A DNA stretch of 6,878 bases from JBGPBY01 sp041481485 (GTDB lineage Bacteria > Acidobacteriota > Terriglobia > 20CM-2-55-15). The stretch covers positions 1 to 6,878 of the forward strand of contig JBGPBY010000403.1 of NCBI GenBank assembly GCA_041481485.1, written 5' to 3'. Of this stretch, positions 5,722 to 6,878 are shown piece after piece. The first letter of the stretch is position 1. Each line of letters starts with the position of its first letter. The translations under genes and the position numbers were made by a program. Under the pieces are notes generated by a model. It worked only from the letters and a program-made list of their open reading frames with translations. It ran no database searches and was not told where the DNA came from.

Positions 5722-6495
5722 GCTCAAAACGGAAGTGGTCAGAAAACGGTCGATTGCCGCGTTGACCTCGTCTGGCTCTTCCAATTGAAAAAAGTGGCCG
5801 GCTCCGGGATTTTGCCAGGTCAGCCAGTTGGATCCGGCTTCATCCAGCCGGGCCAGATCTGTTACTGGACGTGCGGCGCCGATGTAGGCAAGCGGAAGAC
5901 GGCAGGACAGAATTTCGCCCATGCGATTCCATTTCAGGATGTTCTCAAAAACCGAAACAGTGACGTGCTGGGGGCTGGCAGATATTCGCCGGATGATATC
6001 CGTTTTTCGAGGGTTATCGTTCGGGTCCACAAACAACTGGCCGGCAATAAACTCGCGCTGCCGATCGGCATAGTCTGGTCCGCGAAGTTCATCGAGTAGC
6101 GCACTGAGCGCAGCCCGCCGCCCTTCAGTTGGTATGAGCGGCGAGTCCAGTACGGCGATTGCCAGGGGAATCTTGTAGTCGAATGCCAGTTCCATGGACA
6201 CCAATCCACCAAGGCTGTGTCCGATGACAATGGGTTTCCAGATATTCAGGCAATTGCACAGCCACGCCAAATCATTGGTGAATTCCCCTATCGAATAGTC
6301 CTGCAGCGGTTTGTCGCTCTCGCCATGACCGCGAAGATCCACCGAAATGGTGCGGTGACTTGTCGAAAAATGCCGGAACAGCGGCTCCATGTCCCGGTGG
6401 TCACAGGCCCAGCCGTGAATGAGAAGAACCGGCGGTCCTCCCTTTCCAGCTTCATCGAAAGCTAGTGCAATTCCGTTACGAGCGAGTTTCTTCAT
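5719..6495 (-). CDS. Alpha/beta hydrolase (esterase-like)
   Basis: A 258-residue single-domain cytoplasmic protein with the classic alpha/beta-hydrolase order: VLLIHGW with the oxyanion-side HG (23-29), SVDLRGHGESDKP (51-63), nucleophile elbow GHSLGG with Ser94 (92-97), a lid region about 119-190, and catalytic His234 in GAGHFFQLEEP. The acid is less clear: the strand that usually ends in GxxD reads LAYIGAARPVTDLARLDE, leaving Asp213 as best candidate, with Asp117 (VLDSPL, after the preceding strand) as alternative. Length and motifs fit carboxylesterase, haloperoxidase-like or lactonase relatives; the substrate cannot be told. The ATG at 6495 lacks a good Shine-Dalgarno (GAGGG lies 12 bases away), but an in-frame TGA just upstream excludes a longer protein. 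It is separated from elyC by 241 bases with palindromes, so it is likely monocistronic. Confidence 0.9.
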   Translation of the reverse strand: MKKLARNGIALAFDEAGKGGPPVLLIHGWACDHRDMEPLFRHFSTSHRTISVDLRGHGESDKPLQDYSIGEFTNDLAWLCNCLNIWKPIVIGHSLGGLVSMELAFDYKIPLAIAVLDSPLIPTEGRRAALSALLDELRGPDYADRQREFIAGQLFVDPNDNPRKTDIIRRISASPQHVTVSVFENILKWNRMGEILSCRLPLAYIGAARPVTDLARLDEAGSNWLTWQNPGAGHFFQLEEPDEVNAAIDRFLTTSVLS

Positions 6496-6550
6496 CCGAT
6501 GAATGAGCCCTCAGAGATTGAGAGTCATGACCTTTCTCGTCCTCTCTATG

Positions 6551-6580
6551 CTTATGGCGAGTTCCGAAGATTTATTTCAA
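6551..6580 (-). promoter_or_regulatory. Candidate sigma70-type promoter of the hydrolase gene
   Basis: On the minus strand TTGAAA (6575-6580, five of six consensus positions) and CATAAG (6551-6556, four of six) are 18 bases apart. A start near 6544 would give a leader of about 50 nt before the ATG at 6495. Based on consensus match only. Confidence 0.3.
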
Positions 6581-6766
6581 GGTCAGGTCATGCGTGCCGA
6601 ACATCCGTCCTCGGCTTTGGCAATTTGTGTTTTCGGAATTGCCCAACGCATCTCGCGCGATGGGATTTCATAAGTCGAGTTGGTTGTGCCGCAGACCGTC
6701 ACGTCATGGGAAGTGTATGTTCTGAGTTTTCGCGAAGAGCGCGGGAAGACAGGGAATGATTTGGAC

Positions 6767-6783
6767 CCGCGTTAGCGGCGGCA
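6767..6783. repeat. Partial copy of the inverted-repeat element core (family 1)
   Basis: CCGCGTTAGCGGCGGCA is identical over 17 bases to 1717-1733 and, in reverse complement, to 1897-1913. It includes the CCGC/GCGG palindrome of the long arms but not their other half. It shows that this module occurs outside the composite element. Confidence 0.7.
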
Positions 6784-6878
6784 TACTGTAGGCGCGGGGT
6801 GTTTACCCCCCCCAAAAACAAAAGAACTAAATTTGGCGGGGATAAAACCCCCCCACAACAGGGCACCCCCCAAGAAAC
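6784..6878. other. Low-complexity C-run tail, probable degraded contig end
   Basis: The last 95 bases alternate runs of six to eight C with A-rich stretches. GGGGT-GTTT-ACCCC (6798-6811) still forms a hairpin, and GGCGGGGATAAAACCCCCCC (6836-6855) looks like a second, spoiled one, as if G bases inside original GC palindromes were read as C. No gene is present. Either a palindromic repeat or a sequencing/assembly artefact at the contig edge; I favour both together. Confidence 0.45.

Larger units (their letters stand above)
6496..6878. other. Gene-poor end region of the window
   Basis: No convincing gene is seen in these 383 bases. A 48-codon reading frame on the plus strand (6527-6673) begins with a hydrophobic run, MTFLVLSMLMASS, but has no clear ribosome binding site and no recognised similarity. 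The frame stays open beyond its TAA through 6674-6760. It may be an eroded gene end or chance. The rest holds a candidate promoter for the hydrolase, a short repeat copy and a low-complexity tail. Confidence 0.5.

Noticed and set aside
6499..6759. 86-codon plus-strand frame upstream of the hydrolase
   Set aside because: Starts a few bases from the divergent hydrolase start, no ribosome binding site, erratic Arg/Cys-rich composition and no domain.

Overview
The window reads as a bacterial chromosomal fragment, probably a contig from an uncultured member of the Acidobacteriota (Solibacter/Bryobacter-like). This is an inference from gene style: a TPR plus multi-PEGA membrane protein, a Big_1-like secreted protein with a Gly-rich tail, a propeller-like protein with a WPILGIPGAS-type N-terminal segment, and palindrome-rich dispersed intergenic repeats. 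No marker gene or RNA gene is present to prove the phylum. The last ~95 bases are full of C-runs and look like a degraded contig end.

Layout: (1) 1-137, leader with a degenerate copy of a short palindromic repeat, then a strong GAGGAG Shine-Dalgarno and a TTG start. (2) 138-1703 (+), a 521-aa protein with an N-terminal TPR-like helical domain, one membrane segment and about four PEGA-type beta modules outside. (3) 1704-1925, a 222-bp convergent intergenic gap filled almost exactly by a composite element: two 60-bp inverted arms (59/60 identical) around a 97-bp centre with three more hairpins. (4) 4512-1926 (-), a tightly coupled three-gene operon read in the order TPR/Cys-rich secreted protein, Big_1-like protein with membrane/Gly-rich tail, secreted propeller-like protein, joined by ATGA and GTGA overlaps. 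It has a recognisable promoter and a ~100-nt hairpin-rich leader. (5) 5477-4704 (-), an ElyC-like DUF218 envelope protein. (6) 5478-5718, a gap with a second palindromic repeat family and a possible terminator for the next gene. (7) 6495-5719 (-), an alpha/beta hydrolase with a GHSLGG nucleophile elbow. (8) 6496-6878, no convincing gene; it holds a candidate promoter, a 17-nt copy of the core of the element in (3), and a low-complexity tail.

How the genes fit together: five of the six proteins carry signal peptides or membrane segments, so the window is mostly about the cell envelope. The most interesting part is the three-gene operon facing the PEGA protein. All three products appear exported, their translation is coupled, and no member has a known enzyme signature, which suggests they act together as an envelope or surface assembly of unknown function. 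ElyC-like proteins are linked to peptidoglycan and envelope polysaccharide homeostasis in enterobacteria; whether it is functionally tied to the operon cannot be told from the sequence. The hydrolase looks like an independent transcription unit.
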